Of a DNA stretch of 64,000 nucleotides, positions 47,031-60,102 are shown piece by piece. The stretch's first letter is position 1. The number at the start of each line of letters is the position of its first letter. Location: NCBI GenBank assembly GCA_964059195.1, contig CAXKWD010000007.1, forward strand, positions 1,426,001 to 1,490,000. Direction: 5' to 3'. Below the pieces are notes generated by a model. The model saw only the letters and a program-made list of their open reading frames with translations. It was not told where the DNA came from and searched no databases. The DNA is from Ectobius pallidus (lineage: Eukaryota; Arthropoda; Insecta; Blattodea; Ectobiidae). The position numbers and the translations under genes are program-made.

Positions 47031-47790
47031 CGATAACTCAAATACGCTTTATCGAATTTTAATGAAACTTTGTATACGCATTTATAACGTCCATGGGAAA
47101 ACCCCTCTTGATATTGGACCAAATCGATTGACCGGTACCGGAGTAAAACCCAATTAAATGTCTATTTTAAAGGCGCCATAACTCAAATACTCTTTATCGG
47201 ATTTTCATGAAATTTGGAATACCTATTTATAATGTCCATGGGAAGACGTCTGTTCATATTGGACCAAATCGGTTGGCTGGTACCAGAATAATGCCCAATT
47301 TAGTGGCCTTTTATGGTATTATATAACAAAAGCGCGGTAACTCAAATACGCTTTATCGAATTTTAATGAAACTTTGTATACGCATTTATAACGTCCATGG
47401 GAAAACCCCTCTTGATATTGGACCAAATCGATTTACCGGTACCGGAGTAAAACCCAATTAAATGTCTATTTTAAAGGCGCCATAACTCAAATACTCTTTA
47501 TCGGATTTTCATGAAATTTGGAATACCTATTTATAATGTCCATGGGAAGACGTCTGTTCATATTGGACCAAATCGGTTGGCTTGTACCAGAATAATGCCC
47601 AATTTAGTGCCCTTTTATGGTATTATATAACAAAAGCGCGGTAACTCAAATACGCTTTATCGGATTTCCATGAAACTTTTCGTATACTCATTTATAACGA
47701 CCATGGCAATAAGCATATTTATTTTGGACCAAATCGGTTGACCGGTACCAGAGTAACAACTAATTGAAGGTCACATGTTTTTTAAATTAT
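47031..47790 (+). repeat. Tandem array with alternating 145/159-bp units
   Basis: Each unit runs from YRATAACTCAAATACGCTTT through CCATGGGAA to GACCAAATCG. Spacings alternate 145, 159, 145, 159, and the second 304-bp pair is almost identical to the first. The array therefore grew by dimer duplication. Confidence 0.85.
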
Positions 47791-48067
47791 GTCTATACTA
47801 CAATGCCGCATTTTTTACCATTGAGGGCTTTCATGCAATGCAGTCAGATTTTGTTTACTTCGTTGATCTACATAGTTGAAATTGAATACTACATGAATAC
47901 TGTTATATACAGAAGGCACATTACTGTGAAGTAATTAGCGGAGTTATTTTCCACTGAAATTTGTGAAATGCTGACAGGCTTATTTTAAGAATTTCAAGTT
48001 TCAATTCATTTTAGGTTTGGCAAATAACACTATTCTTTTACATACGCTTATCAAACTAGACCGTCGA

Positions 48068-48180
48068 AGATACCGAGTTGGCCAAATGGTAACGTCTTGG
48101 ACTCGTATTCTGGAGGTCCCTGGATCAAATCCCGGAGCCGGCCGATTTGACATGGATTTTTTAAATTTAATTTTTTATTT
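48068..48180 (+). repeat. tRNA-like SINE head inside R1
   Basis: ACCGAGTTGGCCAAATGGTA and GATCAAATCCCGGAGCCGG, at the same R1 position as 9984-10070. Confidence 0.65.
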
Positions 48181-48348
48181 TTATGTGAGTCTGCGATTGT
48201 CAAGATATCACAAATCTGTAGTTCTGCTGACGCTGGTCGATATTTATCTGATAAAAAAAAACTTATTTTCTGCATATCAAAATTGCAATTATAATTGATT
48301 CAACAAAAACATTCTGGCCCTTTGTTATATCAGTTTACCTGATTTTAT

Positions 48349-48988
48349 TAAGATATGAAATGAGCAAATAATTAAATGTTTCAGTTTTGAGGTTTAGGAT
48401 CACTTAAACGACAATCAGCTGTTAGTTCTTATCTTCTGCGATAGATGGCGCGCGGTCGAGTCGATGCTTGTCTTTGGCCCAATCTTCAAACCAACCGACT
48501 TTTGCAACACGAAATTAGCTCAGTTTAGTATAACATTAAAATTAACACGATCAGAATTGATTTTATTTTAAATACAGGTTGCTTATTACGCAGTTACAAT
48601 TGTTGCTCTCATGGCCTTCGAGATCTTTCCATGTTCGGTAATAATGGATACCATAGCCGTGTTTTAATGAAAAGCTGTACTTTAATGAATGCAATTGCGA
48701 TACTATTACCTCACATAATTATAGTATGGTCGATAGAAATTGAACTATTTTGGTAGGTAAGAAATGATTTCATCTGCCTTTAACGATTGCACTCATGTCA
48801 GTTTGTGCCGATTGACATCTGCTTCTTCTATTTCCTATGCAAAGTGTCTTGTTTCAATTAATTGAATAATTAAGGGATAGTTATACCTAGGTATTTTATT
48901 TCTTAATATGGATCTTACGATAATTCATCCGACAGATAAGTAGATCCACCTACTACCGGGTTGTAAAATGGCGTAAAACACACACACA
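48349..48988. other. Spacer, nothing recognised
   Basis: No supported gene or repeat. Confidence 0.35.
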
Positions 48989-48990
48989 TA

Positions 48991-49483
48991 TACAGGGTGT
49001 TAATGAATAACACCGAAATATTTTACCTGCGTACAGAAGGGACATAGACAAGCAACTTTTACTATTCGATTTTTGATCTATGACGTAAATTGTGCATTCC
49101 CTTTAAAATCGTTACAATTTGGTGCTCATAAATCAATAATGAAGCGAAATAGGGTTACAATTTTCATTACATTGACTTCGTGCCTTCTTAGTGATCGATA
49201 AAAACATGATTCTTAATCATTCATCAACAGCTATATCATAATTTAGAGTTTCCATAATCTGTAAAATTTACAGATTAATCACATGACTGGCCGCCTTTGT
49301 TCCTTTCCTTTCTTTTCCATTTTTCTAATGTTAGAAGCCAATGGCGGCCATGACCTGGGAGATTTCATGCTGTAACAGGAAAAATTGAATCCTCAGAGCA
49401 AAAATCTACTAATTAAAGTTGCTTGTCTATGTCCCCTCTATATACAGGTGAAATATTTCGGTGGTATTCATTAACATTCTGTA
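48991..49483. mobile_element. TA-targeting MITE with about 75-bp TIRs, copy 1
   Basis: TACAGGGTGTTAATGAATAA with ACACCGAAATATTTTACCTG at left returns in inverse at right (CAGGTGAAATATTTCGGTGG ... TTCTGTA). GACATAGACAAGCAACTTTT is also mirrored. TA flanks both ends. It is non-coding. Confidence 0.85.
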
Positions 49484-49496
49484 TATTATATACAGT

Positions 49497-49853
49497 ATCT
49501 ATATTAATGAAAGGAAGTGTTTGGCTTTCTGTCTTTCTGTCTGTCTATGCGTGATGTCCATCGAAGTCTATTGATTGCTGAGATCTGAAATTTTCAACAT
49601 AGTTGGAAGAGGGATAATGAAACTAGGCCTAAATGGACAAACATCGATCGATTTGGACGGAACTCACTATGCAGGGGTTTTCTGAGCCAGGTAACTCGAA
49701 TCTGATGTTGTTTTTCCCATGCTGCGCTTTCTATAGATCTATGAATGTTTCGCGAGCAAATCTTAATAAATATATTGTTTTATTTATTTCGCTCTTAATT
49801 TTTAATTTTCCAATTCATTATCGTGGACGAAGCCGCGGGCACCTGCTAGTCTA
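49497..49853 (-). repeat. R2 repeat, inverse, internally deleted
   Basis: In inverse it runs from GCAGGTGCCCGCGGCTTCGT to ACTTCCTTTCATTAATATAG and lacks the middle of full R2 units. Confidence 0.75.
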
Positions 49854-50080
49854 TATATAATCATGAACACTATGTACAATGTGTTACATTCAGAGAAAAA
49901 AGACAGTAAGTTTATTGGCGCGTGATGTATGCAGAAATCACCACAATCATCATATTGTTACGTCAGTACTAATAGTAATCAACTGAATGCCGCCAATAGC
50001 ACCACTACATAGCCTATTCCTCTCCGGAGCCTGCTCAAGGGACTGGAGTGCTTTGATATGTAGGCCTATTTAGTGTTACT

Positions 50081-50600
50081 AAGAGCCAGAATGGTCCGTG
50101 TGTCTGTACGCGCGATAATTTAGATTTTCATGAAACTTGGTATACGCACTTATAAAATCCATGGGATTTTGGACAAAGTCGGTTGACGGTACCGGAGTTG
50201 CTTTGACAAATAACATTACCCATTTATTCTTTCACATATTCTTATAAAACTTTAGACCTTTGTTTTTCAGTAAACCCGTCTTAATGAATCGATTTGGAGC
50301 TTAACTGAGAGATCGATTACATAATATGCAATTGTCGCTGATTAAACAAAAGCACGACATATAAAGTAAAGAATATAAGACTTCATGTAGGAGTTTCTTT
50401 CTTTATCGTAGTTTAACCTCTCCCTTTTAGGATTTAAGCGACCCAAGCCGCCCGGGCCTTACAGGGCCGCGACCTGTCGGGAGAGGGATTATCTTTGGAT
50501 CACACACATACTTTATGTAGGAGTTATGAATATAAAATACAAGTTTTCAGATATTGGCCTATTAACTCCATCTGGCACTTTGTTGGGTTAGGTTTACAGG
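50081..50600 (+). mobile_element. R1 repeat, short copy
   Basis: AAGAGCCAGAATGGTCCGTG starts it, with one shortened tandem unit. The end TCTGGCACTTTGTTGGGTTA with a degraded hairpin lies near 50600. A foreign GC-rich piece (CCCAAGCCGCCCGGGCCTTA) interrupts it at about 50440. Confidence 0.5.
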
Positions 50601-50651
50601 TTTGTTCAAAAGAATGTGCTCTACATTTAAGCCTTCCTTTTATTTATTACT

Positions 50652-51300
50652 AGCATGTGCCCGCGGCTTCGCCCGCGATAATTATTTCAAAAATAAAAAA
50701 TTAAGAGCATAATAGTTAAATCATTATGGGCCTATTTACTAACACCTAAATCACGTGGACTACATACCACGATTAGATAGCGTCGCCTGGCAAAAGCGAT
50801 CTCAGATTCGAGTTCCTTGACCCAGAAAATCCCTGTATAGTGAGTTTCGTCCAAATCGAACAATGTTTAATCATATTTAGGTCTATGTTGATTATTCCTC
50901 TTCCGTGTAGGTTGAAGATTTCGTATGTCTACGGGCCTTGACATTCTAAACAAATGCACCAGCGTGGGCTTACAACATTCAAGCGATCGCGATGCTTTTA
51001 TTTCCACGGTATGACAAAAATAGCCAAAACCAAATGCAATTGATTTGACATTGAAATGTATTACTGAAATCTGATGCTTCGACAGCGCTAAAATCACGTT
51101 TTCTGCCAGTTTTTCACTCATAACTCGCGAACGAAAGCTAAAATTAAAAATCCTGCTACGAGGTGCATTCGCCCACCTTTCAGTCCATCTATGTTTAAAA
51201 TTTCAGATCTCTGCGTTCAGTAGATTTCGCTGGGCATCGCGGACAGACGGAGGACAGACGGAAGACAACGGAGGACAGACACTTCCTTTTATTAATATAA
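50652..51300 (+). repeat. R2 repeat, single full copy
   Basis: GCATGTGCCCGCGGCTTCGC to CACTTCCTTTTATTAATATA. It joins the next R1 copy at 51302 with only one or two bases between them. Confidence 0.85.
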
Positions 51301-51301
51301 G

Positions 51302-51560
51302 AAGTGCCAGTATGGTACTTTACGAGGTTGTATGGGGGACGGAAAAATGTATGTCCGTCTGTCCGTGTGTCTGTACGCTCGATAACCCAAATACGCTTTA
51401 TCGGACTTTTATGAAACTTGGTATACACATTTACAACGTCCATTGATATTCGACCAAATCGGTTTACCAGTACCGGAATAATGCCCAATTTAGTGCCTTT
51501 TTTATGGTAATATATAAGAAGGCGCGATAACTCAAATATGCTTTATTGGATTTTCCTGAC
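51302..51560 (+). mobile_element. R1 repeat, 5' part only
   Basis: AAGTGCCAGTATGGTACTTT, the TCTG stretch, one tandem unit and the start of a second, then an abrupt end near 51560. Confidence 0.65.
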
Positions 51561-53490
51561 ACTCTAAATCCCTTTTCAATTCTCGCCGCTTTTTTCCTCT
51601 GTTGTATAGTGCAAAGCCATTGTCTAGCAATTAGCTGCAATGTTTCCACTCCACTAATGGGTGCAGATAACCTCCTGACCCCACATCGCTACGCATTTTC
51701 CACGCTGGTGAGAAAGTAAACAATCTCGTAAGACGCCTGCGCACTGGTTCCTTCCGGAGCGCACTGGAACACAGACAACAATGCTGACGTCACTCCTGTG
51801 CCATGTGCTCAGCCACACGCTGTAATTTATCATTTTCATTTTTCGGAAAAGTTTTTCAATAACAAATATATTTAGACTACGTATACCGGTAAGAAAAGAA
51901 AAAGTTGTAATTAAATATAATTTTTCTTTAAAAAATGCATAAAATTAAATTTTGTTACGTAATAAGCATATAACAAAAAGTGTTTATAATTATTAGCTGC
52001 CACGTGTGTATTACACAAATAAGACACAAGCGTTCCCACACCCCATAGATTCCATTTCGTAGGCCTACATTTAAAATAAAGGAAATACTTTTTAAGCCTA
52101 CGTACTTAAGAGGGTATAAGTAGGCCTATTATTTATATAGCCTGTTATAGTTAAAAGGATTCGGCAATGTTGGCCTTCTAAATATGTAACATTTCTTCAT
52201 TCTATCTTTAAGAAACATAATAATAATTATTGCTAAATGTTCTTTTTAGGTAGATTTCTAAGAAAAATCTACCTATTGCAATGGATACCATGTCATGATT
52301 TTCGAAAAATTCTTTCATTTCTTTACGTTTCATGCTCCCCTAAGTACGAAACCACCGCCTGTTCAAAAAAAATTGTGATATTTATATATATCTTTACACG
52401 CTAACGGCCGTAATTTTGAAGATATTTGAACCAAATTTTAATATGTTATTTCTAGGCCCAATAGTTCGGACAAGTTCGTTAATGAGCAAAATTGGCCCAA
52501 GGGGGTGGTCGGGGGAGGGGGTTGAAATTTTAAAACATTTTTATCTTGGCCCCTATGAAATATAGAGGAAAACTTTGTTTGAATAAATTAGAGTACTCCC
52601 TATGGAGTTCACAGTGACACCAACGATTTGGGGGTTCGAGTGAGGGTGGGGGTGGGGGATGAAAATTCGAAACTTTTGAAACCACGTCTTGTGGGGTATC
52701 GTTGAAAAGCTCTCGATGAGTACTCTACAAATCAATAAATAGTTTCTTGATAGATCTCATATGACGCGAGATTTTAATGTTTGAAAATAATAACACTTAA
52801 AAGAATTATTATAATATCATAATTTTGTCTTGTTTAGCGGCTTTGCTAATTTTATTCATTGCTAATCTTGCGCACGGCCTCCCAGAATATTATATCCTAT
52901 TCTTGTTGTCAAAACAAATGATTGTAGGCTCTTCCTCTTTACCGAATTCAGTTCTTATTACTGCAGGTTTGCCATGCCAAGGCTAAAGAAGAAGAGTGCT
53001 ATGCAGCGACAATAAATTAAACCAAAAGCACTTCGAAATCTACCTCCGCCTGTAGGCCTGCCTAAAGGGATTTCTCTTGGTTGGTCTGTGATGAAAGTAC
53101 AGTTGTCAACATTTTCCCAAAGTCAAAGATTCTGTTGAATATTTCGAACTAAATTTCCTCGTTTTTTCCGCCGCTATTTCTACCTAACTCTTATCTCTCA
53201 CTTTCTCCTGCAAACATTTACTTGAAAAGGGTTTCATCAACGGAATTCGCCCTGTTGCTTCCACAATTCAATACGCCGACAATACACATCAGCCTACAAT
53301 CAATGCTCGATTCGATTCATAGCACATTCAAAGCTGGCCGGTAGGAAAGTCAACAGTGCATGCGCAATCCAATTCAGCACTGGAGATTGTAGTCTCTAGT
53401 TTTCCCGGAGAGAGCGCTACAGAATATATTACGTTCGCATATTAGCACCTGATCATCTTCACCATTTCACCACAATATCATTAAAATTCA
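51561..53490. other. Stretch without recognised gene; short hairpin at 52249-52275
   Basis: AGGTAGATTTCTAAGAAAAA-TCTACCT pairs as a 10-bp stem. GAAATCTACC near 53037 is its inverse again, so an unrecognised element of about 800 bp may be bounded here. A short MPRLKKKSAMQRQ frame lies near 52976. Confidence 0.35.
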
Positions 53491-53497
53491 ATATCTG

Positions 53498-54058
53498 TTA
53501 AAATGTTAATGAATAACACCGAAATATTTTACCTGTATATAGAGGGGACATAGACAAGCAACTTTTATTAGGAGATTCTTGCTCTATGACGTAAAATATG
53601 TAAGCTACAGGACATTAAAGTAATTATAATTTGGTGCTCATAAATAAATAATTACGCGAAATAGGGTTACAATTTTCATTAAATCGACTTCATGCCTTCC
53701 TAGTGTTCGATAAAAACCTGATTCTTAATCGTACATCCACAGCTATATCATAATTTAGTGTTTCCATATCTGCAAAAGTTACAGAATAATCACATGACTG
53801 GCCACCACTGCATTAGTCTTCTTTTATTTTACTCTTCTTTTATTCATAACTACTGACTACAGTGTTAACAACGAAGTTCCTTTGTATTACTTTTTTTTTC
53901 AACTGTTAGAAGTCAGTGGCGGCCATGCCCTGGGAGAACTTATGCTGTAACAGGAAAAAGTGAATCCATAGAGGAAAAATCTCCTAATAAAAGTTGCTTG
54001 TCTATGTCCCTTCTATACACAGGTAAAATATTTCGGTGTTATTCATTAACACCCTGTA
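53498..54058. mobile_element. TA-targeting MITE, copy 2
   Basis: ATGTTAATGAATAACACCGA at left and TCGGTGTTATTCATTAACAC plus CCTGTA at right match 48991-49483. The left tip is degraded. It contains about 60 extra bp near 53810-53880. Confidence 0.8.
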
Positions 54059-54299
54059 TAACAAAATAATAAACAGATGCAGATCAAAATCCATGGCCTA
54101 CTGTAAAGCTTGTAACATTAGGCTATTACTGTTTTCTTTGATGACACTTACGCTCTCTATGAAGCCTATGCTTTTTATGAAACCTATGCTTTTTACTTAT
54201 TTAATTTATTATTATGATTAGCCTTAACCTTAGTCTTAGTATTAGTCATAAGTCTCTTATTCACTAATTTGCTATTTATGTAAACCTACATTGTATATA

Positions 54300-54397
54300 T
54301 TTTCTGAAACCTGGTTGAGTGGAAGAGAAGGCCTTATGGCCTTAACTCTGCCAGGCAAAATAAATCATTTACTACTACTACTACTACTAAAGCCAAG
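54300..54397 (+). mobile_element. LINE 3' tail with ACT run
   Basis: GAAGAGAAGGCCTTATGGCC, TTAACTCTGCCAGG and AATAAATCA precede a run of ACT units (54373-54391). This is a common 3' end of insect CR1/Jockey-group LINEs, by recall. The upstream 100 bp may be its 3' UTR. Confidence 0.55.
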
Positions 54398-54399
54398 TA

Positions 54400-57300
54400 T
54401 ATTTTCTCTCTCTCTTTATTGCTATTGACCAGCCCTAATTCTTTACAGTGGGTTAATTTTACCAAGATAGGAAAGGACTAAGGAAAATGTTAAAACTACT
54501 AGAAAATTCTAAGCGAGGAATTCCATGCAAAATTTAAACGCTTATGACTACGCCCCGTATTTTGATGACCTAAATAATATTTGAAAGATGACCTTAAAAT
54601 AATGATTATGTGACTTTAAAAAATCGTATAAAATGTCCTAAAAAGAATGACTGACTTAAAATTGTCTTTATTTGACGATCTCCTTGCACATTACTGCATC
54701 ACAAACACTTATTGCAAGTTTTAAACTTTGAAGGAATGTCGATTGGCAACTATTCTTTGGTCAGAGTCTTTTGGGACAGTGGATATTTTCCGCTCTAGTA
54801 AACAAGTATCTCTGTCTCTCTAGGGCCTTTTCTAGGGCGGACAATTACTACCCATCCCACTGACCAAAGAATAATAGGGACTTACACAACGTTCAGGGGC
54901 AAGTGACTGGATTGTAACCAGTAGACACGACATTTCTTTAGAGGACAACTCTGTCTTACAATAAACGTGAGCCGTTTAGCTGGACGATTCCAAACGTTTA
55001 ACAAAACATAAATATTTATTGCAAGAGCTGAAGCTTGTTTCTACTTGTATGCAACCAAAGTCGCTAAAATGACAAAAAATGGATTTTTTCTTAAAAATGA
55101 CTTCAAAATTACTTATAACCTGTAATAAATGCCGAATCAGAAACAAAAGATGCAATGTCATGGAAATCCGGGCCCTACTCATGTAATTAATAATATTTAT
55201 TAGTTTTTGTAGGAAACTCTGAGTAACCAGACAAATGAAACTAATACAATAAACTTACCCTGTCCAAGTCAGGCATCTGCAATAATATTGTAATTTATAA
55301 CATTTTGCATTTTTAAAGTTGGCCCAATGTCTCAGTATTTAAAGTCAGGTCTAATGGCCAGAGTTTGCAATCCATGCGGGGTACAAAACAAGGAACCTGA
55401 TAATACTGGGTGACTGATTTCCAATTGCCATAGTTGGAGCAATTCCTGGTCAATATTTAGATATGGCTCAAAATTGATCACAAGTCTTAGGATTTGCGTA
55501 ACGCAAGGCATCATATAGAGAGATCAAAAAGAGCAGAAGCTCTAGTTTTGCAGGTTCATAAAGAAAGCACCTACAACAGTGGCCTTCCTCCCACCCTAAT
55601 TAATATTGTATTGTTACTTCCCTCTCGCTTTCTTCTCCACTAACTTGTACTGGGATGCAATTTGCAACATAAATAAGTTAAGTAGACTATTCAATTGATA
55701 CGCCGAGTATTCGATATTGACCAATGCCTCGGATGCCTGCAAGAATCGCGAGCCTGGTGAAGGTAAGGTTTGGTAATGGGTCTGTTGAGGAAACTGATAT
55801 TATCATAGAGGAATCTAAGCCACAAGAAATGCAAAGCTGAAAGAAATGCATAATTATGGATTCAGTTACAAAAGTTCTGTGAAGATCGTAAACACAATTG
55901 AATTGAATTGAATTGAATTGAATTGACTAGGGAATCTCAAACGCAGCAGATTGAGAAAATCCAACGGAGAAGAAAATTGTCTTTTAACCAATGCATATTC
56001 AAGTAGACAGTGGCAATTTACAAATAAATTACGTTCTTTTCTTTTGTTCCGATTTCAGATAATCTCAATTTTCAGGTTAACTATTTTGTCATTACCTTGT
56101 TGGTAGCATTGCATAGTATTCATAGTTCATCCATTTAGTTTACTGTGATATGACAGCTGACACTATTTAAACAAGAAATAAATACGTATATTATAGACAA
56201 TAATATTCCCTTGAATAGCCTTAATAAATCTCTCATGCGATTACGTACGACAAAAAGAATAGAGACTTCACTTTTCAACTTAATTTCTTTAAATTATACA
56301 AATTATTGTTGTTTTCGCAATTTGCACAAGATTGCTCTTTTGGCTAGACTTTTTCAGGTATGTCTGCTCATCATATTCCTGCTGACCAGTTGGAAATAGT
56401 AAAATTCCTTCGAAAAGGAACTAAATTAGGAAATACCCTGTTGCAAAGAAAGGACTGACGTGTCTGTAGTAAAGTAGAAGAGCATTGTGAAGGACATAGA
56501 CTGAATTACTTAACATTTCTGAATTGGAGACATTGAACTACATACACCTTCACTCCACTCTCTCTTTTAATGATTAAAAATAAAATTCGGATATCAGAAT
56601 TTACATTAGTTAAAATGTGTCAACAGTGACAAGAAAACTACAATAAACTTATTGTTGTACTGAACACAATAAAACCAATCAAACCTCGTGGCCAACCAAA
56701 TTGAATTGGATTTTTAATGGTTTCCTCATTCGCAAAGACAAACGCCGGATTTATAGGACTCCTCGCCGCTACGTCAGTCAATACCACGTCATACAAACAA
56801 ATGCATATTGGTAAACAAAAACACATAAATCCCCGTCATTTTTTGAGTGGTACATACCGATTTCTTTTGTAAACCTGAAAACCTCAATAATTCAGATCTT
56901 GACAAATAGTCTATAGCCTATGTCAGAGAGTTTGTGGAACATATTTTGCACTGTGTTTTAAATGTGTAAAATTAAATAAATAAACACAGCAACACTAAAG
57001 TATTTTTCTAGCCTATTTAAAAATAATAAATGCTGGTCTGTAGGCCTATGATTTGTATGCAACCGTTACTAGATGAAACCAAATGCACTGGAGTGAGAAT
57101 TACAATATTTCATCAATCAACCCATTTTACAGAACATTGAAGCCACAATTTTGAACAGATTTTGAACCACTGAATCGTATTAAAACGCTGATTTGGCTTG
57201 TAACAAGGTAACAAATGAGACATAAAGCTTGGGTTAGATTGCCTGTGTTTACGACCTGTTCGCCTGTATTATTCAGGTGATGACGTCAGACACACCAGTT

Positions 57301-57930
57301 ATTACGTGGCCAAGCGAAATGTCACCTATTATTATACTACAGGGTGTTCCTAAATTCGAGGGAAATATCGCTAACGGAGGTTCGACTGTTTATAATTCAT
57401 ACACAGCAAAGCGAGAGAGAGATGTAGAAATAGGGATGTTAATCAATTTTATGAGTCAACTTCTATTGGACGTGAAAGGGCTGGGAATTTTGTCCAGGGG
57501 CTCGAATTTAAGCTTGGTGTTCTTTACCGTCCGCATTCTATGGAGCAGATCTCTGAGGACTCCGTATCTTGGAATATCCTTGTTGCTGTTCACAGCAAAC
57601 ATAGCTCAAGCTAAAATAATAAGTTTTTTTTTTCTTAAACTATGAAACTGCACTCTACTTAACTTCAAGTAAGTTAATAGGGTGGGTAAAAAAAATCAGT
57701 GCGGAAAACTTGACTCCTGTAATAAGAAGAAAACCGATGTAAAAAATTTTAAACCGGTTGACATCTTCCGATCGCGCACCGGGCTTAAAGTTTATAAAAA
57801 TTGACGAAATTGAACATTTTTTTAAGTTTTAGTTCTACGATCGACACGTTATAGTTTGTTATGCTCATTTTATGGTTAAATAAAGTTAAATAACTTAGTA
57901 CATCAATAATATTTTTTTGCACTCCTTAGC
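54400..57930. other. Largest sparse stretch on the right
   Basis: Only small items were seen: AATTG x6 at 55896-55925, an R5 fragment at about 55697-55790, a SINE family 1 fragment at 56690-56790, and a CAGGGTGTTCC MITE-like end at about 57342. The 122-codon frame at 57277 has no recognisable domain. Confidence 0.4.
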
Positions 57931-58254
57931 TAGTAAGTGGTACTTACGAACGTTGTTTACATGGATCGTAAGTTGACATTCCCACACACTTTGTTGCTAA
58001 GGCCGGTTGCGATGCTGTTATATTACTTACGGTGCCTGCGCTACGTCATAATTCATTACGATACACTTCATAATACAAGCCTTTATGGGCACGGCCCCCA
58101 GGACAAATATTCGGTTCCCATAACAACAAACACATGCGAATCACTTTCTGAAATAAACATCTCTCTTCAAGAATGTATATACATAATATTTTCAGGTAAT
58201 ATCACAATTAATATAATTAAATTGATATAAATAATCATCGTGCAAAAAATAGCA

Positions 58255-58373
58255 TACAATACACGTGCCGTAAGCGCATTACGGATCTCGGAAAATTGAA
58301 AGCACTCGGCGCAAGCGCCTCGTGCTTTCAAACTATTTCCTCGATCCGTAATCATGCCTTACGGCACTTGTAT
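58255..58373. mobile_element. Foldback MITE
   Basis: Arms ATACAATACACGTGCCGTAA ... TTGAAAGCAC and GTGCTTTCAA ... TTACGGCACTTGTAT pair over about 50 bp. The loop contains a second stem GGCGC-AA-GCGCC. It is non-coding. Confidence 0.7.
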
Positions 58374-58836
58374 CGTAATATACTATAATGTTTTTCTTTT
58401 GCGCAATTTGTTCGAAAATAACTTTTAAAGAAAACTTCTCAAATTTCATCGTGCAGATCAAAAGGATCGAGAACTCACGGCGAGAAAGTGGCAAGTTCCA
58501 ACCAACCACCCAAAGTGGGAGTGTGCTATTTACATTTTGTATATTTATAAAAACTGACTAGGATTCACAGGTTCACTTGATGGAGCCATGTCTAGCCTCG
58601 GTAACATGTTCGACACATCTGATGGGAACTGATGATGACTGATTGAACATCATCCAGTAGGATTAGGACAATCTGGCAAGTATTCCATTGTAATCGGTAG
58701 CTTCAAGTTTCTCTTAGTTTTCAACTTTTTCCTCAGAGATTTTCAAATTCTTCAATCAGTCGAATTTGCTCTGAACCTGTGAATTTATACATATATAGGT
58801 CTGTAACATGTGAATAACACATTGATATTATTTTGA

Positions 58837-59776
58837 TGTCAAGCAGTTCATCATAAAACAAAGAATATATATTTCAACACCCACTATAGTAAAACCCAAC
58901 ATCTAACCACTTTAAATCTAGGTACGAAAGAAATTACGCTAGAAAGCTCAGTCAAATTCCTCGGTATCCATATTGACACTCATCTAAACTGGAAAGATCA
59001 TTGCATACATTTAAGTAAAAAACTAAGCTCTACCATCTACCTGTTAAGAAATATTAGAGACCTAGTATCAATTAAATCATTAATTAATATATACTACGGA
59101 ATTTTCTACTCTCATCTAAATTATGGAATAATTTTTTGGGGGAATTCAAGTGAAAGCGAAAACATATTCAAATTACAAAAAAGAGTCCTTCGAATTATAT
59201 TTATTTTAAGTAGAAGGCATTCATGCAGAAATATCTTTAAAAACAATAATATCCTCACTATGACTGGTATGTACTTATATGAGTTACTTAAACAGATAAA
59301 AACAAATGAACCAAATATCAACAAAAATAAAGATATTCATGACCATGAGACAAGAACAGCAAATAATATAGCAATAACTAGACACAATCTTCAAATAACA
59401 GCAATGAGTCCCATTGCTATGGGAATCAAAATATTCAATAAGCTTCCCCATGAGGTGAAGAATTTGTCCGAAATCAAATTCTGTAGAACTATACGACATG
59501 TACTAGTAACTAATGCATATTATTCCTTGAATGAATTTAATCCAAATAACTTCATACTTCAATAATAATATTTTTTATTTTTATTTTTAACCCTGTTAAT
59601 AGTTTTTAATAGATAAACTTGACATACATTTCTTCTTGTTAGAACAAGGGATCGACTTGAACTTAATCTCTCCAAACAACTATTTGTAACTTCCCTGAAG
59701 CGAAGCATTTTGTTTGGAAATTTATGACAATGTTCAATAGGAACTCTACTATGTAGAACCTCAATGAACAATAAAG

Positions 59777-59842
<66 letters not shown>

Positions 59843-59845
59843 TCT
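58837..59845 (+). pseudogene. CR1/Jockey-like LINE ORF2 C-terminus, 5'-truncated
   Basis: An uninterrupted frame of about 243 codons ends at 59565. It has the RT thumb marks SVKFLGIHIDTHLNWKDHCI, LLRNIRDLVS, SHLNYGIIFWGNSSESENIF and KLQKRVLRII, then an Asn-rich tail ending NPNNFILQ. The palm with the catalytic aspartates is lost upstream. The 3' UTR ends AATAAAG and an ATT run (59778-59841) that is probably the element's own tail. The intact frame suggests a young insertion. Confidence 0.8.
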
Positions 59846-60102
59846 CAACTCTGTTACTCTGTACCGAATTAAGTTACCAATGATACAACTGGATAAGGGA
59901 TGATTTCAGTTGAAGTGTAAAACGTAATATCTCAGCTTCATGAAAATAAGAGTTGAGATTCAATAGATAGACAAACAAAAAGTAATTCATGCATAGTAAA
60001 TCTGACTTATGTATAAGACACATTTATTACTATTAATTGGTATATGAAATATTATAGTGCCTACATTAGTTAGGTGATATAGAAACACCATAATAAATTT
60101 AA

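Larger units (their letters stand above)
46945..48348 (+). mobile_element. R1 repeat, full copy with expanded tandem units
   Basis: The 5' end AAGTGCCAGTATGGTACTTT, the 3' end CATTCTGGCCCTTTGTTATA and the hairpin ATCAGTTTACCTGAT are present. Five tandem units start at 47031, 47176, 47335, 47480 and 47639. Downstream is the same SINE insertion as in the copy at 8884. Confidence 0.75.

Noticed and set aside
50867..51121. 84-codon minus-strand ORF
   Set aside because: It lies wholly inside an R2 repeat copy and is not preserved in sister copies.
57277..57645. 122-codon ORF
   Set aside because: No recognisable domain; it contains a CAGGGTGTTCC transposon-end-like sequence and ends in a T run, so repeat DNA is likelier.
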